From Microbacterium sp. GCS4 (GTDB lineage Bacteria > Actinomycetota > Actinomycetes > Actinomycetales > Microbacteriaceae), in the NCBI RefSeq assembly GCF_001262495.1, contig NZ_LGYE01000002.1, forward strand, positions 238,368 to 302,367: 64,000 bases of DNA. Reading direction: 5' to 3'. The position numbers were made by a program, and so were the translations under genes. Shown here in pieces: positions 62,167 to 64,000 of the stretch. Under the pieces are notes generated by a model. It ran no database searches, had not been told where the DNA came from, and was given only the letters and a program-made list of their open reading frames with translations. The stretch's first letter is position 1. Each line of letters begins with the position of its first letter.

Positions 62167-63582
62167 ATGGAATGGCTCGATCCGCTCGCCCTCTCGCGAT
62201 GGCAGTTCGGTCTCACGACCGTCTACCACTACCTGTTCGTGCCGCTGACGATCGGCATGGCGCTGGTCGCCGCGATCTTCCAGACCGCGTGGGTGCGCAC
62301 CGGCAAGGTGCAGTACCTCCACCTGACGCGCTTCTTCGGCAAGATCTTCCTCATCAACTTCGCCATGGGCGTCGTGACCGGCATCGTGCAGGAGTTCCAG
62401 TTCGGCATGAACTGGTCGGACTACTCGCGCTTCGTCGGCGACGTGTTCGGCGCCCCGCTCGCGTTCGAGGGACTGCTGGCGTTCTTCTTCGAGGCCACGT
62501 TCATCGGCCTCTGGATCTTCGGCTGGGACAAGCTCCCGCAGAAGCTGCACCTCGCGACGATCTGGTGCGTCTCGATCGGCACGATCCTGTCGGCCTACTT
62601 CATCATCGCCGCCAACGCGTTCATGCAGAACCCGGTCGGCTACGTGTTCAACCCTGAGACGAACCGCGCCGAGCTCACCGACTTCTGGGCGCTGCTGACG
62701 AACCCCGTCGCGCTTGCCGCCTTCCCGCACACGATCTTCGGTGCACTCATGTTCGCCGCCGGCGTCGTGATCTCCGTGTCGGCCTGGCACCTCGCTCGCG
62801 GCCAGCACTTCGACACCATGCGCATCTCGCTCAAGTTCGGCCTGTGGGCGATGATCTTCTCGACCGCGGGAGTCGTGCTCACGGGCGACCAGCTCGGGCT
62901 CGCGATGTATGCCGCGCAGCCCATGAAGATGGCTGCGGCCGAGGCGACGTTCAACACCGTGTGCGGACCGGATGCCGCGTTCAGCCTCTTCACGCTCGGC
63001 ACCCCCGACGGCAGCTCCGAACTGTTCAGCATCCGCGTGCCCTACCTGTTGTCGCTGCTGTCGACCCACACCTTCGACGCGTGCGTGCACGGCATCAACG
63101 ACCTCAACGCCGAGTACGCGACCACGTACGCCGACACCGGGCTCACCGAGTTCGCCCCGATACTCTGGGTCACGTACTGGGCGTTCCGCTGGATGATCGG
63201 CCTCGGCATGGCTGCCGGCCTCGTCGCCGTGATCGGCCTGTGGCTGACCCGCAAGGGTGCGAAGAAGCCGCCGGCGCCGTGGATGTGGAAGCTCGCGATC
63301 TGGTCGTTCCCGCTCGCGCTCGTCGCGAACATCATGGGCTGGGTCTTCACCGAGATGGGTCGGCAGCCGTGGATCGTTTTCGGGCTCATGACCACGCAGG
63401 ACGGCGTCTCGCCGGGCGTGACCGGTGTCGACGTGCTGATCTCGCTCATCGCTTTCACCGCCATCTACGCCGCGCTCGCCGTGGTCGAGGTCAGGCTCAT
63501 CGTCAAGGCCGCGCAGAAGGGCCCTGACACCGACGAGCAACCCCACGAGGAGACGGCCCAGCTGCCGTCGGTCGTGTACTGA
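62167..63582 (+). CDS. cydA: Cytochrome bd ubiquinol oxidase subunit I
   Basis: A 471-residue membrane protein with about nine helices. The N-terminus LDPLALSRWQFGLTTVYHYLFVPLTIGM includes the conserved His ligands of the haems. GMNWSDYSRFVGDVFGAPLAFEGLLAFFFEATFIGLW contains the conserved Glu of haem b595/d. ALMFAAGVVISVSAWHLARG contains another His. GWVFTEMGRQPWIVFG is the CydA signature. AAGGAG is 8 nt before ATG 62167; the GTG at 62158 is too close. It reduces oxygen to water with quinol, with high oxygen affinity. Confidence 0.96.
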   Translation: MEWLDPLALSRWQFGLTTVYHYLFVPLTIGMALVAAIFQTAWVRTGKVQYLHLTRFFGKIFLINFAMGVVTGIVQEFQFGMNWSDYSRFVGDVFGAPLAFEGLLAFFFEATFIGLWIFGWDKLPQKLHLATIWCVSIGTILSAYFIIAANAFMQNPVGYVFNPETNRAELTDFWALLTNPVALAAFPHTIFGALMFAAGVVISVSAWHLARGQHFDTMRISLKFGLWAMIFSTAGVVLTGDQLGLAMYAAQPMKMAAAEATFNTVCGPDAAFSLFTLGTPDGSSELFSIRVPYLLSLLSTHTFDACVHGINDLNAEYATTYADTGLTEFAPILWVTYWAFRWMIGLGMAAGLVAVIGLWLTRKGAKKPPAPWMWKLAIWSFPLALVANIMGWVFTEMGRQPWIVFGLMTTQDGVSPGVTGVDVLISLIAFTAIYAALAVVEVRLIVKAAQKGPDTDEQPHEETAQLPSVVY

Positions 63583-63596
63583 GAGGAAGGAACACC

Positions 63597-64000
63597 ATGG
63601 ATCTCGCAACGCTCTGGTTCTTCATCGTCGCCTTCTTCTTCGTCGGCTACTTCGTGCTCGACGGCTTCGACTTCGGCGTCGGCATGTCGCTGCCGTTCCT
63701 CGGCAAGGACGACGTCTCGCGCCGCCAGGTGATCAACACGATCGGCCCGGTGTGGGACCTCAACGAGACGTGGGTCATCGTGGCCGGCGCCGTGCTGTTC
63801 GCGTCGTTCCCCGAGTGGTACGCCACGCTGTTCAGCGGGTTCTATCTGCCGCTGCTCCTCATCCTGCTCGCGCTCATCCTGCGCGGCGTCTCGTTCGAGT
63901 ACCGTCATCAGCGCGACAGCGCGGCGTGGAAGCGCGGCTTCGACCGGATGATCGTGATCGGCTCCGTCGTCCCGGCGCTGCTCTGGGGCGTCGCGTTCGG
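63597..64000 (+). CDS. cydB: Cytochrome bd ubiquinol oxidase subunit II, 3' end cut off
   Basis: The window ends after about 134 residues. LATLWFFIVAFFFVGYFVLDGFDFGVGMSLPFL is the CydB N-terminal signature (LDGFDLG-like), followed by IGPVWDLNETWVIVAGAVLFASFPEWYATLFSGFY and LILRGVSFEYRHQRDSAAWKRGFD, all conserved in CydB. It forms the heterodimer with CydA. The ATG is 14 bp after the cydA stop, with GGAAGG 5 nt before it. Confidence 0.95.
   Translation, partial: MDLATLWFFIVAFFFVGYFVLDGFDFGVGMSLPFLGKDDVSRRQVINTIGPVWDLNETWVIVAGAVLFASFPEWYATLFSGFYLPLLLILLALILRGVSFEYRHQRDSAAWKRGFDRMIVIGSVVPALLWGVAF

Overview
The window is high-GC actinobacterial DNA. The closest fit is a Microbacterium-like member of the Microbacteriaceae. 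Evidence: almost every gene is G/C-ending in third positions, GTG starts and 4-bp ATGA/GTGA gene overlaps are common, many genes look leaderless (a NANNNT -10 box 6-7 nt before the start codon), and the gene families (actinobacterial ArgA, LplA with a permuted domain order, YbjQ, ClpC, RadA, cytochrome bd) fit that group. The genus is inferred from style and gene content, not from a marker gene. No rRNA, tRNA, IS element, prophage or CRISPR array was recognised.

Layout. (1) 1-1213: the cut-off end of an MFS exporter gene and its MarR regulator, with a perfect operator palindrome over the marR start. (2) 1341-16132: a long operon-like cluster that imports and processes peptides: an S12 serine hydrolase, a complete oligopeptide ABC transporter (one permease is fused to one ATPase), a giant S9 peptidase/S12 hydrolase fusion, an M20 amidohydrolase, a GNAT acyltransferase, an N-succinylamino-acid racemase (NSAR) and a PucR regulator. 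M20 + GNAT + NSAR are the three known steps of irreversible D- to L-amino-acid conversion, so I read the cluster as a salvage system for D-amino-acid-containing peptides. (3) 16156-22823: housekeeping and orphan genes (cutC, an alpha/beta hydrolase, DUF1684, lplA, a solitary DNA methyltransferase, a carboxylesterase) and a MazEF-type toxin-antitoxin pair. (4) 22831-26628: polyamine or amine catabolism (cupin, DAO-type oxidase, Lrp regulator, divergent aldehyde dehydrogenase). (5) 26717-30125: ROK regulator, ChbG/YdjC deacetylase and GPH sugar symporter. (6) 30287-34837: Leloir galactose genes galT-galK-galE with a divergent LacI regulator and paired operators. (7) 35003-40420: a sugar or polyol catabolic operon (Gfo/Idh/MocA dehydrogenase, DUF993 aldolase-like protein, sugar isomerase, LacI, glycerate kinase). 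(8) 40557-54607: pgm, pheA, a DUF559 protein, an LLM flavin oxidoreductase, a Na+/H+ antiporter, a dicarboxylate symporter, a lipoprotein, ybjQ, a DUF2975-like/XRE module and clpC. (9) 54895-57764: a compositionally different cassette (2OG-Fe dioxygenase, argininosuccinate-synthase-like ligase, EamA exporter) that looks horizontally acquired and carries three single-base frameshifts. (10) 57852-64000: argA, two small proteins, radA, a Cys-containing HTH regulator and cydAB (cydB runs off the end).

Two dispersed repeat families are present: a short repeat containing GTTGAGCGAGCGGAGCGAGA that forms inverted pairs in intergenic DNA and once lies in frame inside a gene, and a palindrome built on AGATGGAAAACGC that at three sites sits beside a long C-rich (or G-rich) tract.
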